Of a stretch of 64,000 bases of DNA, positions 23,895-38,478 are shown one piece after another; the stretch's first letter is position 1; every line of letters starts with the position of its first letter. Source of the DNA: Hyaloperonospora brassicae (lineage: Eukaryota > Oomycota > Peronosporomycetes > Peronosporales > Peronosporaceae); NCBI GenBank assembly GCA_947650285.1, contig CANTFL010000978.1, positions 1-64,000 of the forward strand, read 5' to 3'. Position numbers and translations under genes: made by a program. The notes below the pieces were generated by a model. The model searched no databases. It worked only from the letters and a program-made list of their open reading frames with translations, and was not told the origin of the DNA.

Positions 23895-25929
23895 CTATGG
23901 ATACTGCGGGGTAATGAATACTTTGATGATGTTTGTAGTATGCGCAGGTGCTGGATCTACCATGCTCCTGGCGGCTTGAAGTTTTCTGTATCGTTGGATG
24001 TGTTTATTTCGCTGACAAACTTCGTGTAGCTTGCGCATGGACTTGATGATGTTTTGTGCTCTGCGGGCTTTGATATTGTGTTTGCCAAGAAACATAAGTA
24101 ACTGCATTCGGCGACATCGCCAAACTCCAACACATCGTCTCGATATTGCGGAGCCTTCTCATCTAGCACGAAGCCATTAGCAAAAACATAGATTTATCAA
24201 TGCAGCGACGCGTTTGGCGGTGGATTCTGTGTGCTTGCTCGAGCTATCAAACAATTAAAGAGGCGGGTTTACTGGGTATACCTAAAAAGCAGACGTCCTT
24301 TACATTGTCGACGAACTCGTCCGACGGCGTTTGGCTAAGGTTTCTTTGCTCTTATCTTCACGGCTTTCATTTGTTTTTATTTGTTTGATTTTGTTGTAGA
24401 CCTTAGCTTCAATCACCGAAACGCGAGTTTCAAGCTTTTCGTTGATCATAATTAATTGTTTAATCAATTAAGCTTGGAGAAGATATATTGGATGATTAGT
24501 GATGTCTATCCTGCTGTCTATGGCCTTGATGTGATTTGATTGCATATTTGTCTTCGTGTAGTAGGTTGGGTGAAAAGACCGAGCTAGAAGATCGCTCACG
24601 GATTAACCTTGCTTAAATAAACACTCTTATAAACGTGTGAATACAAGTCCGTCTTTCTTTATATGCTTCAACAATGGATAATGAAGCATCATGTACGTGA
24701 TGAGGGTTTTTAATCACTCTTTCGGTACGTTGTATTGTGTACACTTTAGCCCTTAAATTAAATTGAAGATCGAAGTTGCACCAGTTTGTTTCTTTGTCTG
24801 CGTGCCGGAGTCGAAGACATCAAATGATAGGAGAGTTACGTCGATATCGAGGTGTTGTTCCGTGAAGAATCGGGTAACCGTATGGCCTTCCAAATCTCTA
24901 TGAACAACTTCTGCGCGGGATTGTCATATTCCAAGCGCCTCGCTTGATAATTCAATGTACACACAATTCACCCATATTTGCATGCTGCGCCCCTCCGCGC
25001 CGAAAACATTGAGATGTCAAGCGCTCGGATATGATAGCTTTTGCAGCAACCCGATCAAGAATACGGATGAAATAGATATGTACACCAGGAGAGGTATTTA
25101 AGCTGTTCCGCTTCTTACAGCGGTGGACAATATATTAGGTGAAGACACCACATCTTCTGGGTGATCGAGCAAATCGATGAAGCGGGGTTGCTGGAGATAA
25201 TATGGACTGTGAGATAGCCATATGCTTAATAATTTGACTCAGCACGAATACAATTAGTGATAAGTGGGTGACGAGGACGAGATCTATAGCAAGCACAGGA
25301 CATGTGGTGAACTCTTCGTCAAAAAAAGTGGTAGACCTTGCTCTTCAGAAGTTTTGATGTGGACACCCGACAAGGAATATGATGCTCAAACCGACAGACA
25401 GGTCAGCCTTCCGTAGCATTGTAAGGTCCGATGCTTGCTCAAAAATTATCAAAACATACACAGCAGCGCCGCATCTTGATAGTCAGCATCAGTAAATACT
25501 GTTGGATACAAGTGACCCATCATTTTCTTGAGATCAGACTATGTAAATGCTGAAATCCTTGTTCACAAACGACCCTGACTCAAGCTTGATGCAATGGCGT
25601 TCGATATTATGTCTCTTCTTTAGTAAATCCTTTTTGACTACTGCTCGTTGTTGCAAGAATATTTTACAAAATCCAGTTCTTAGCTTGTCGAAAGCACTGC
25701 ATGACCGAGTGTCGAGCTATTAGCTGTCCGATTCGGCTCTCTTTGAATGCAAAATACATGCCAAACTTTTCGATATCAGCTTCCAAGGCTAGAGGTGCCC
25801 TTTCGCGCTGCATGCACTATTGCAGGTACTCATAAGTAACCTCTTTCTGCCCGAGAAACTGTAAAAATGAGCGCGCTGCGTTTCACGGGAACGCTTTTTG
25901 TTGGCAGGTGCTAGATCGGTCAGACTCAT
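23895..25929 (-). pseudogene. Crypton-like tyrosine recombinase relic
   Basis: A possible start at 25929 gives MSLTDLAPANKKRSRE. In order along the minus strand come ALEADIEKFGMYFAFKESRI and QLIARHSVMQCFRQAKNW (about 25790-25680), SDLKKMMGHLY and DADYQDAALLCM (about 25535-25440), HIKTSEEQGLPLF (about 25360-25320), FRRGGAQHAN with RGAWNM soon after (25020-24920), then VSVIEAKVYNKIKQIKTNES and KRRRTSSS (about 24410-24300), and a tail from 24169 to 23895 (YRDDVLEFGDVAE, HNIKARRAQNIIKSM). Tyrosine recombinases carry an H-x-x-R box here (usually HSFR in this family); this copy has QCFR at 25011-25000, so the His is lost. Many stops and shifts break it. The family, common in oomycetes as I recall it, moves by site-specific recombination rather than DDE chemistry. 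The name Crypton-like is inferred; another tyrosine-recombinase element is possible. Confidence 0.65.
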
Positions 25930-28900
25930 CTTCGGTTGAGATGTTGAATCTTGGATGGTGCTTGTAAAATATGGGATAACTGACCTTTGTCGAAGAACTC
26001 GTAGCTTGAGTGTAAGTATATATATGAGCAACTTGGTGTGTGTACAGTGATATCCATACCAGCACTTTCCTCTCCAACCTGATACGTTGGAGAGCTTTGT
26101 ACGAGAGCTTTACTCGTTCATCCACTCTGTGATTGGTTATAAATACTGAATTTGTGTTGGAAGGGGAGATGTCATAGCGGACACTCCCTTCCGGGTCGAC
26201 GCCCCAGCTGCCAGGAATGGAAGGTATAGTGGGTGATTCGTGTGGTAACACTAAGTGCTAGAAGTTTCTTAGTCTTAAAGTGCAGGAAAGAGAAAGATCG
26301 CACTTCTAGATTGATAAAGCCACTGACGAGGCCCCCGGCGGAACGCCAAAACGCGTCGCGCGCCTTTTAATATAGAAGTCATTAAACATAATTTTCACTA
26401 TTTTTTAATACATTGTTCAATTTGACTCGCTAAAAAGGATTTTAAATCACTACGCTCACACTTATGTACAATACAATCAATACGTTATTGAAGCGCGTCA
26501 AGGATTTCTTTATCCATAACTACTAATAACCAGTGGCGAAAATCATCCAGAAGATAGTAGCATAATTTTATCATGTTTTTTATAATAAATCAGACGCATC
26601 CACTTTGGATAATGGGTCGATTATATAGAAACCCTCAGTGCAATAAAGCATAACATGGATGGCCTGCAATACATTTATACTGATCTAAAGTGCCATATAG
26701 AAATAATGCGTTAAGCAGTTTTGTAACGATGAAATGGGAGGCGATTACGCCATTTGTAATTTTGGAAGATCATTGCAGCAGTCTCTCCCTTGCTTAATAC
26801 CGAGGTAATGAACTATATAATTCTAATCTCAATTCATCTGTTCATTACACGCCTTTCATTCGGCTCTAAGATAACAGAATAATTATAAGAAACGAATCTA
26901 ATGATTAGTGACCTCGTTTGCGTGTAAATTTTGTATGTATATTTATTTCAACTACGTTAATAGAACTTTTTGTAAATCTATTAGCGCCCACTGTCAAATT
27001 GCGCTCGCATAAATGATGGGAAAGTTAAACTAGTAAATCGTATCGTCTTTACCCGTAACTTAGTTACAGCTATCAAAGATGGTTCGTCGGTCGTACGATA
27101 GCGCATGTAGTTACCATAAGTGGCAAGGATTGTAACTTTGCTTCATCCAGATGAAAGTGTAGAAATTAAGGATATTCTTATTCTGCATTTGCTACTTGTA
27201 TTTTTTATAGTCACAATATGCAGGCTACATTAATTTTATTCGTAAACTGGGGTCTAAACGCAACATACCTGCATTTAATTTTGATATGATTTATTTTATA
27301 TTGGCTCAAACATATGCAAACTCAACTAGCGATACTCGACAACCTACATCAATAGTCAAGTTTTTATTAGAAATAGTGATTAGCGGACGTTTATCTTGAT
27401 ACAATATAGGTGAAAGTTTGCTCAAGTATAAAATGAGACACTTGCTATAGGGAGGGGGTAAAAATTATAATATAACTAATCGAAAAGGTTTCATAAGAAA
27501 AATGATGTAATTTAAATTTACTATCAAATTTAAATTACATCATAAATTTTCACTATACGTGGCAACGAAAAGGACTACCGATCAGGAGGTGGGTATAAAG
27601 ATGGAACCCTTGTTATAAATGAAGCTAGACTAAAAAACATAATTCGCCTTAAAATTCTCCAATAAAGGGTCGATCGACGATTAAAGAGATATGGTAAGCG
27701 ATTACAACTACGTAAAGAAGTGGACAACCCTCCTTTAGCAGATGAAATCATTCGACAATGTATACAAATCTTATAATTGCGACTTTCATGAAAATATATT
27801 GCGTCATTGAGGGACAAGCAGATAGAGCAAAAGGAGGGGGCAAGAAATTTAAAATTTGTGATTGTGTAGACGTATAAGGTGAACCTATTAAATTACCATA
27901 TAACCATAATACTTCTATCTTAAATAAATTTACTGAAAAGGGAGCGCAAACGAGCAAAGAATAGGGCTTATCTAGAACAGGCGTTAACAGCAAACGCATC
28001 ACTCTCATGATTGGCTATTGATAAGGAGAATTCTTGGTTGACCGAATGTTCAACACAAGCGCACATGTTTGGTTTGAACTCAACGCCAGTTAGGAAAGAT
28101 TATGTGCTTGCGCTATAAACTTGCAAAACAATATGTGGTTGTATCGATATAAGTTTTTACTAGATGTGTGATAGTTTTTAAGGCAAACTTCGCATACAGG
28201 TTATTTTAAATCAAAAGTTCGTGCTCTAAATTAAGTGACATGGTATACGCTGATTTCTACATCACCTATTGGGAATTTGCCTGACTCTGGACCGCCAATT
28301 GTTAAGTTCATATTTTGGTCGGTGCGAATGCATTAGCGCACTAATGAACAAATCTTTAGATGTGGCGATAAATTATTTATCCGAATCGTATAGCATATTC
28401 GTCTTGAGGGAATATACGCGGTACTTGTACAGACTAAGAGTGTCTTGAACGTATTCAGGTACCCTATGCTTTTCTCATACACTTAAAATTACCTAAACCT
28501 TTCACGGAAATGACAGGGTATTTCTCGTTCGTATACGGTACATGAAGAGAAAGAGGCAAGTATTTTAATTAAAACAAGGTTCGGAACTGTTTCTTAACTT
28601 TGTTACATCTCTTCAGCGTAACGAGATGTCAGAAAGTTGTTTAAGTTAATTTTGATTATACTAAGAGTACTCGCAGACTCTAAATCAAAATTGGTATCCA
28701 CTGCAAACACGGAATAAAAAACTATAATGAGAGGTGACAGCACGGCTACTTAAGTTGGTCAAAAACATAAATTTTAACGTAGATTAATTTTTGGTAGTCA
28801 AAATTTATTACTAATATAAGCCGATATTATATATGGCTTGAGGGCAAAACGAACGCTTCAAAATGAACGATTGTGTCGAATTGTCATAAACATGTGTCGA

Positions 28901-31900
28901 TCATTCATTCTGTTCAAACTTTCCTTTTCACGAAGCAATTTGGCCAATGCATGAGTCGCCTTGTGTCATTGCGCTCAGGTTGTGTACGTGACGTTTAGGA
29001 CGTTTTAAGCTCTTTCTAAAGATCTTCTAAGTTGATGATGTCGCTCAATATTCGTATAGTATCAATCGCAGCGCAAAAATTAGATTTAGCAGTCTGGTAA
29101 ATTAGGTTTCTCTAAAACCTTCCATCTACTCCTATGTTACTTATTATCACTGGATATTGTTTTAATTCTCTTCTAGCACGTCTAATCACACACGCCGCTA
29201 GCAATGTAATATTCCCGGGATCGCTCAGCAATTGAGCTTTTCTATTTAAATTCTTTTCTGACATCTGATCAAACAGACTTATGCATTCTTCTCGAATGAC
29301 CGTGCCTACAGTTTGTCTTCTTCTTCAGCTTTTATACCTTCCTATTGGTCCTGCAATCTAGACTGCTGACTAGATCTTCCTTGGCGATCGCTCGCGTCCT
29401 ATGCATATACGTACGTACAATCGCATCTCGGCGTTTATCGCAATAAATCTAATGCAATCTTTAGCTCAACAAGTCAGAATTTACATCTATCGTGTACGCT
29501 TTTTGCACCCATGATCATAACAAGTTCAATTTTTCTAAATGTTATAGACCATATGACCTATTTCATCGTGGAATGACGTGATTCAAATTTATATCGATCC
29601 GATACAAATAGCGATGCGTCTTTTAAAGTATAAAGTAGATGTGACTCGGTGTATTCACTAATACAATGATCACTAGTCGAATAAGTATGTAAAATTGACT
29701 TTTTACGCATTAAATATTAGACTAGATCTTCGAATAAAATATAAAGACTTTTTTGTTAAGTAGCACGACCCAGGATCACGTGTCAAATATAGGTTATTAT
29801 CGAAAATAAAATGAAAAGCACTTAATTAAACACACTGGTTAGAAATTTTATAATGATATACAGATACTTTAAATCAATGCTGATTTTGTTTTATTCCACA
29901 ACAACTCAACGGTGTTATGTTAGACGTCTTCACCTCAATATTTGGACAGGTGTCAGAGATATGTTTTCACAATAACTAAATGTTATTATTTTGTATGCAT
30001 TGCCGCTTTGTCATGCGCTAATTAGTCTCAAAAGATATAAGTGCCAACATCCTTCCCAATTTGTCACTGATACAGATCCGTTTATCCTTCAACTATTAAT
30101 CTACATCTATTAGACACAATTCTGTACATCTACCGGTCGAATAAAGTGTCCAGGCCGTTCACATATGGTTATATAATTGCATGACAAGCTTGGTCGCCTG
30201 TCTTTTAATTTATTACTTATACAGAATATCACAATACAGGGTGAAAGGGCATACCACCATACACGTCGTACTTCTTTTACTCGATCTTCATGTAAATTGA
30301 AGTAAAAATTTCGATTGTCACATGTTATTTCGACATTGTATATTTATATTACCGCCGTCAACAATTCTTTTTATGTGTATATACTGTTGTAGAAAACGGA
30401 CGATAAATAGTTAATTAATTGATGGTTTTTAGTCCGTTATCGGCTTTTTATCTTATTAACTCCCCGTCCTCATTTTTTTGTATCTAGACGACGCATCAAT
30501 ATATGTGCATAGTTGATCCATCAAATAGAAAGTTTAACCAGTCGGAACCGCGCATTGCCTTAGGTGGGTATCATCCTTTTAAGACGATTAGACCCTTTTC
30601 AAACAGAAAAACCGATTAATAAAAATAGAGCTTAAAAATTGACTCGATCAACCATCCATTTATATAGACGCTAGCGATATTCCGGCACATAAAAAAGGTA
30701 TCTATGTTTCAGAGCTATTCTATAATATATATTTGTCGATCCCTGTTGACTTGAATTAAAAATTACGGTTTTTTACACCAAATAATTGGAAGCTTGGCTA
30801 AAAAATTTCCATCAAGGCCGAGTGATCTATATTGCCACGATATCGTACGGGGACTGGATGCTTATTTATTGAGTATAAGAAAGGATTATTACGGATGGCA
30901 AACGATAAAATGATTTAATGGAATAATAATAAGAATACTTTTCTCGTGCGGGGCGGGGCATCTAGCGATCGTAAAGATGCGCCGAATAACAAGGTATACG
31001 ATCTCCCCATCCCGACCTATTCATCGTTGTCCCGTTTTAATTTTATTTAAGAGGATATATGACTATCGGATCTGTAATACAATTAATTAACACGTGGTAT
31101 GGGGTGTTAGGGTGAGATAAGTAAAGATGGATCGATAGTGTGTCAACATCTATCGATCTTTATATCAGCAAAAGGTAATTGAGATCAAGATGTGAACTTG
31201 TGGATGGAAATTCAGTGATAGCTGTAAGTAAAAATAGACGAGGACAGGTGGAGACGGGTTTAATATACAAATATTGAACGTTCAGATTCAAGAGACGGTC
31301 AAAGGGTGTAAATTGATGCCACAAAGTTAATCGTTGCACAAATGACGCAATACATGACCGATCCCTACTAGAAGAGTAGAATATTGCGAATGATGACATA
31401 ATATTCGAGATAACGTCAGGTCACTTTGGCACGTGGTCGAGGAGACAAGTTATCATATAAGTTATGGATTAAATTTAAGATATCCTACGATGGTGGTGAG
31501 GTAAGATCATATGTGTGCTAATAGATTTGTGGTTAAGTAAAATTGATTTAGTTCTCCTTCTTCTTCTTTTGCACACAATTTGCGGTCCTCCTCTCCAATA
31601 AGAATTTTACAAAATCTTAAAGGACCTTATGAACGCGTTTTGTAAGAATCAGGAGACCAAACTATTGTTGTTTGGCCAAGATCACCTATACCGTATCCAG
31701 GACTTTAACCTCGGATCGCTCAAAGTGCTTTCAACAATAAACTGTAGTTGGACGCAGAAATCAAAGAGAAGGACAATAAACTAAGGCCGAGAAGCATTTG
31801 AAAAGGTCATGATATTGGAGGATAGTTGAAATAATGGACCGCTCAAGATCACAACACGAGAGAAACCTATCACTGCGTGAGGAGTCCCACGCATTAAGCA

Positions 31901-33059
31901 AACTCCTAATTTTTGAATGGCATCCACACATCAGAGCGAGATCGACATCTCCAATTGTCGTTACGAAGAGCTATGCCCATCCCGATAGACCTGTAAACAT
32001 GTTAAGACCAGTAAAATAGATCAAGAAACGAATCGGAGTACTGCCTGCAAGAGCAACAATTCCGGGTAAGTGAGATATTGCACCTCATAGTTGTATTTTA
32101 GTACATTTGAGTTCTTTACACTCATGTACATCGCTAAATATAGCAGATCAGATAACATGATGAGGTGAGAGATATGACAAAACAAAATTTACCATATGGG
32201 GAAACTGGGTCTCTATTGCAGAAAACGTAGTGCGCGATCAAGTCAAGAATTACAAGATAACACTGCTCATGGGTTAAAAAACTCACGCCGCGGCTTTTCG
32301 GAAGAACGCTACAATTGTATACATAATTCAGTACTTCATTCAATTCATCAATCGTATGGGTGCGACGAAGTACGACACTGGAAAGTCTGAGAAATATTGT
32401 CGATCTTAGCGCTACGATTAAGCTGATGACACCGTGCGGCGGCCTTTTTGTGCGCATACGTCAAAAAGCTAAATGTGCGTAGATGATAAATGTCTGGCCG
32501 ATGGCCATCAATATTTCATACGGTGTGCTATTACACATTCTATTTACTGTTCTAGGGGGCGATTCACGAACTGAATACGCCAAATTGCAAACGATGTATC
32601 CGGAGGAGTCGGTAAAGATGCGTACCTAAGTGATCCATCTTAGTCTAAGTACGAAAATAACCTCTTGTTGTCACCTTTCAATAATCCTCATGCACGAGTC
32701 GCGTGATAAAGCCCACTGCTTTGACTACATTGCATGTTTCCAAATTGCGTGAAGTGCAATAAGCTTTCTGGATTTACCAGTCGGAGTGTGAACGAATCTT
32801 ACTCGAGACTTATGTCGCTGGAAATACAATGAATTTTTGAAATTAATGAGGGCTAATCTTTTCTGGCGTAATTGATTCACTGTTATCAATTGGACGTGCG
32901 CTTGACTATAATTTTTAGTTTGAGACGTAACTCCTAAGCGCACCAATTTACCATACTGAAATCTAATGCGTTGGTGGATCAGGCTGATAAAGTCGGACCA
33001 GTATTATAATTTAAGGGACAAGTTGCAGTAGGACAAAAGATTAATTCACCTTAAAAGCG
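25930..33059. other. Gene-free AT-rich stretch
   Basis: About 7 kb without a recognised gene. Frames at 25883-26251 run past the recombinase start but show no domain. One perfect hairpin (27502-27543) stands out. Confidence 0.5.
27502..27543. repeat. Perfect 18-bp hairpin, 6-nt loop
   Basis: ATGATGTAATTTAAATTT, then ACTATC, then the exact reverse complement AAATTTAAATTACATCAT. A perfect 18-bp stem is unlikely by chance in one 7-kb stretch even in AT-rich DNA. No gene lies within 5 kb, so a terminator role is not supported; it may be a small foldback or a transposon end. Confidence 0.8.
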
Positions 33060-34660
33060 CCCATTGTAAACTTTACGGCTCGAGATAATGTTGTCAATTT
33101 GCAATTATAGCACGAGCGTTTAGACCATATGTGCCCTCAGTACATCGAAATGATGCTGGAACAAAGCTTTTCTACGGAATGATGCTATCAGGATGTAGTG
33201 GACGTGATTGAGAGACGTTTCACTCAGCAAATAAAGTCAAAACTAACTTTAAAAAGAAGCATGACCGACACAATGAGCAGTTCAATCAGCTTTTATATGC
33301 TGATTTGTTAGTAATTGGCGTCCATGATGACACTTACATTGGTGCTGTGTTGGTGATCATTAAATAAATACATTACGTTCTTTTCTACGTAAATGCTACA
33401 ATAAAGCAGCAGATGGAGTGGCCGCAGTTATGCGCGATATCAGGAGTCGACAAGCCGCATCGTTTTTGTACATTCGTTAATATATCATAATATGCAGGAA
33501 CTTATTTGTTTGAAATCCAATAGCGGATGTAATCGAGCGAAGGAATCCTGACAGAGTGGGATGGGTGGGAATGTTAGGATTACGAGGTAAAAATTTTGAC
33601 GACGATATGGGTTCATGCAGTAATATACAAGTGATTAAGGAGTAGAAAAGTTTCCTTTGTAGATATTATCATTCGAATATATGCTGTCTATAATACGAAT
33701 GGTTTTCATGCCGCGTTAACGGTCCACGTCTTTCCGATTCACGCCCATAATGGCGCCCATACAAAATAGCTTGTAGACGCCTCATGAAGAGCGGCTTCTG
33801 TGAGAATAAATTTGCAAATTTTCTCTTGACTGTTAGCTGCTGGTTCACTTGCAAAACACAAAGTATATCTTCATCTGGTTAAACTTCGTCGGGCTTGGTA
33901 AGGCTGTCAGCATATCTTCCCGCAAATTCAGTTTATTGAGGAATAAATGAAATCATCGACTCCCGTTCAAAGGTTGATGATGTGCAACAGGTGCGCGTTT
34001 ACGGTCCCCATATCCTCCAGAAGTATCTTGGTTTTGACATCGATCATGTTGATGCGAGCTACAGCGCCTAATAACGTACCTGAAAGACTGCAAGATGTAA
34101 AGCGTCGCGTTTACCGATATATTGAAGGTACATACATAAATATTTGCGTATCAATTTTGATCAAGAAGTTATATTCACGTCGATGATGTAAGTCTTATAT
34201 CTGAAATAAGTGGTATTCTGGAAGTCTTTGCCGCAGCAAACAGTAACAGTGTCATACACGGAAGCTAAATAAATTTTTGTAAAGTAGGCATCACAGAGGT
34301 GGCCTCGCTCGGTTTACTGCCTTTGATTACTAATGTGCATCTAAAACGGCAATTATGATGTAGCAGGAAGGCAGCACTGCGCAGACAAAGATTCCGTATT
34401 AACTTTACGAAAAAACCACATCGATATTAAAGGTCATTTTTTGCAAGAAGATAGAGGAAGGATTCATTGATCTTGAGCACAAGCCAACGAAATAAATTGT
34501 CATACATGGCTCGACAAATACAATACAATAATATGGATGGAGCACGCTACTTCTCTAGATTATCTACATCACAAAGGTTTACCAATTTGAAGCATGAACG
34601 CGCGCATCAAGAAATAATGTCGGAAAATGGTGATGCAATTTAGCATGGCCGTAAAAAGTA
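33060..34660 (+). pseudogene. Copia-type retrotransposon pol relic
   Basis: Two parts of a Ty1/copia polyprotein survive. At 33096-33160 the frame reads NLQL, a stop at 33108-33110, then HERLDHM. This is the GAG-pre-integrase L-W-H-x-R-L-x-H motif with the Trp codon turned to TAG. From 33947 comes the end of reverse transcriptase and the RNase H region: KSSTPV, ILVLTSIMLMRATAPN, LQDVKRRVYRYIEGT (to about 34132), then QQTVTVSYTEAK near 34236, and in another frame KPTK near 34490. These align in order with copia STPV, SLMYLMRATRPD, AVKRxxRYLKGT and QTVxxSSTEAEY. The integrase core and most of reverse transcriptase between 33.3 and 33.9 kb are unrecognisable. No flanking LTR pair was found. Non-functional. 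Confidence 0.65.
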
Positions 34661-37600
34661 TAAGTTACATAAATTAATTATAGTATGTGAAGGGCTGATA
34701 AAATTAGTACAAAACTTATTATACAGAGGTTAAGGATATAAGGACAGTTCTGATGATCAGTTGATAAGGTTTGGTAGAGCCAACTTGAAGGTCGTCGGAT
34801 CAATGCATCTTGACATCAAATTAAATTTAAGATGCACTTTATTAGGCTCTAAGAGCACTTTCCTGCCAAGCAATGACGTCCCCCCACTTATAATCAATTA
34901 TACACACTTAAAATTTGGTCCAAATTAGGGACAAGAGGGGGCCGACCATGTCTATTATTATATATACCAAATTAATGGTCATCATGCCCAGATCTATAAA
35001 GGATCATTGAGAAGGAAAGCATATTCTGATGCGTTTAAAAGATGAACGCACCCTAAAGAGATTTAATTCTGATGAAATTGCTTTAACTACAAGTGTCGTC
35101 TTCAAGGTTCCACTTTAATTTTATACACCAGCAGAATACGTTCTAATCAAAAGCTTATTGGTCACTCTTTCCTATGTATTTATAATGAGCTCGGATTAAA
35201 CCCTAAGATTTGCCTATTGGCATTTAAAAATCTGTTTGATTAGATTTTGAATATAGAACGACATAAAAGCCCATTGGTTATGAAGATTATCACCTGTAAC
35301 AAACATAATAGCACGTCTTGTCACGTCTGAAAGTGGTGAAGCCTTCGTGCGTAGTAGAAAATATATTATTTCTTATCCCGCATTGTCATGTTGGATGAAT
35401 CAATGTCGTATCGGATCACGCCCGAAGTCCTACCAAGGATACCGAGACACCCTTTACTTGTGATGATGCAGTACAATCAACCTTCTTTGACATAGCGTAG
35501 GCGCGTGTCTCGAAAATTAATTACACTGCAAGTACACATGAAGCACTATATTCCAGCAATCTTGTAAATAAATAAAAAAAACTTTTTAGTACAGAAAATG
35601 CTTCTTTTCAATCGTATTTGATTCTTCTGATAATTAAAATAAACAATATAGTCAAAATCGCTACAGGCTTCTACCCATATCGGTCTTCTATAGGCAATTG
35701 GTGGTCAATTTGACAGATTATGATGTATGATATTATTTAATAAGGAAAGTGGTTGTGACACTGCCTTCAAAGGTGGTATTCGGGACCGTTGTATTTTACT
35801 TGGTAAGGTTTATTATGAAATAAACAATATCATTGAAGTTATATCAATATCATCAACCCGATGTGGGACAATAAACGTTAAGACCTCATCCCTTTTAACG
35901 TATGGTCAAGGTGAATCTATCAGCCGCCAATACGTGAGTTTGGTTTACAGCTGCATCAGACGTATTGTATAGGTCTGGCTGTGACAATATCGTGAAATGA
36001 ATGACTCAAGGCGCAAAATTTCACTTTATATGTCATGTTCGTAGTAGTCTTTTGTGGACTTAGTGCTGTATCGTTAACACATTGTTTAATTTGCTTCGCC
36101 TGAAGCCAACAGAAACGTGGTAGGCTTAAATAAAAAAACATATCTTCTTTAGGTACAATCTGTTTTATATATATTAGGCGTTCTATAATACAATTATAAT
36201 GGGCAGGTTCTATGTGAAAATGAAATGCATTGCAGCACATTGCGTTATTGTCAGCTAACGAAAGTTGTAGCTGACGTGTATCAGATTTATAAAAGCTCGA
36301 TCATGTATCTTAGATGACTTGATGAACAAAGAGGATCATTAAATGCTCACTAAGTGCCTTTCAGATGGCTTTGCGGCATCTATATCATATTAGAGGAAGC
36401 CTAATGCAAAAAATGGACTGAAAACGCATACAAAGTCGTTAATCAACCTTAAAAACAGATGTATTTTATCATCCAGATACGCCATATGCCCCTAAAGAAT
36501 ACAAAAACAAATTGTATTAAGACCCCTTTTTGTTTTTTCAGCTCGCCCTATGCCGATTTATCGATACTTAATTGGCAATTCCCAGCACATGTTGTGCACT
36601 TTTAAGAAGGTTAGTCTTGAAAACGTCACTTCTTAATAGTTGTTGTTTAAGATTCCAGATCGATATTGATACAACGTCGATATCGTGAACGGTCGCTGAT
36701 TGGCTGCAAAAATAAGTAGGCGGAAAACAGACATTGTATTGAATTATAATCAACGCGGGTACACACTGTTCTCGAAGATTTATAGTTATTAGACGAGAGA
36801 TCAATCTTCTGTCGACCAACAGTCACATATTTTTTCGTTTACAAGGCTAAGTAATGAAGCAAAGGTCTTCCACGACCGCTCTTCAAGCATATCAATTTCA
36901 TTGCCAATCTTTATACAAGGTTTAAGCTGTGTCATATGTATCTAAGTCGAAAGAACAGTGCCATTTGGAAACCGCAAAGCTCATTAAAAATAGTAATTGT
37001 TACACGTGGACAATGCCTGTACATTAGAAGCAACACTATCTAAAATATACCCTCGACCCTGTCTTAACATATGACCACCCCTTTCTTTGGTACGACAGAA
37101 ATACCTAAGATTCACCTAGCTTAAGCATCGGCCTAATTAATATGTCACAAGTCGATCTTTTTGCACTACCATAACTATTTACACTAGCGCAATTAATGTG
37201 TCTCAAGTATCGTTCTACCGGCATGAACATGGCTTTTCCAATTATTGCAGCCATTTTATGTCCTATCTCAAATTTCTGGTACACACATGTCTTTCGAGCA
37301 CTACTCGCTCTCTCTTTATTATTTCCCCCTCACGAAGTGCATTGAGATCGTATAATGGATATAGCTGAATGTATTCACGTTTGTCAATTGGTGGTGACCG
37401 TTCGCACAGTGCTTTTCCAACAATAATGTGGCACCATATCATAGATTTGTGCACTTTACAACGATGTTAAACACCACAAACAAGATGGGAGCAACGCAAC
37501 AAGTGTGGATTTACTACTTTGTATGGACACGTATTCGATACCGGATATATTAGGTCCAGCCGATTAAACAAATGGCCGGATTGATTGTAGAGAAGCATTT

Positions 37601-37970
37601 ACACTTAATAAGCGTTTAATGTCGTAGCCAATAAATACAATCCCACATAATGAAAAAAATGTTATTGCCTGAGAGTAGACACATCTAATGAAGGTCTATG
37701 TGCTGTGCGTGCCACGACCACTTGATCCTCATTCACTCCATCATCTTCCACGAAAAAAATCTGGGTGAATAGCTTCACACGACACGGTGGTACGGGCTCA
37801 GTTTGTATAAATAATACCAACGTACAAGTCTCACATGCTCTCAATAACTCGATAGCTTATGAAAACGTTACATGTCAGATTGCCATGTGTGGCTAGATTC
37901 GAGTAGCCTTTCTTTTGTGCGTAGCTATTTTTACTCGTCCTAAATGAATGCTAGAATGTGGGCGCAGATT

Positions 37971-38013
37971 GACGACGACGACGACAAAGACGACGACGAC
38001 AAAGACGAGGACG
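37971..38013 (+). repeat. GAC-rich triplet tract
   Basis: GAC repeated five times, AAA, GAC four times, AAA, then GACGAGGAC. It lies in a 25-codon frame from an ATG at 37956, which is too short to support as a gene. Confidence 0.8.
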
Positions 38014-38432
38014 CGGGACGTGCCACACTCTAAGCCACTCACCAAAATACCAGGAGATTAAATAGAATAAGTTATGGAAGGATTCGTGCGAATGGTAAAT
38101 AACAATGACGTATCGCGACGGAGAAAAAGGTCGGAGAAGCCATTGCATTGCCGATCCAGAATATGAATGACTTGGTAACTGAGCTATTTGACGTTTTCAT
38201 ATCTCAGCAGACTAGGTTTACGTCCTGAATCGATACAGAATGACGTCATCGTCATTCGCGTGTTTACAAACAGCATTTTACTCGATCGGCAACGACCTGT
38301 ACACAGGTGACGTAAACGCATGATTTACAGTCTAGTATGTTGCCGCTTTCGCTACCGCTGATCACTGTGACCGAACTTTTACAACGCCATCGATCAAGTA
38401 TAATTAATAACTTCTCGAGTTGCAATGATTGG

Positions 38433-38433
<1 letters not shown>

Positions 38434-38478
<45 letters not shown>

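Noticed and set aside
37956..38033. Mini-ORF with an Asp-rich DDDDDKDDDDK run
   Set aside because: It is a triplet repeat in a 25-codon frame with no other support.
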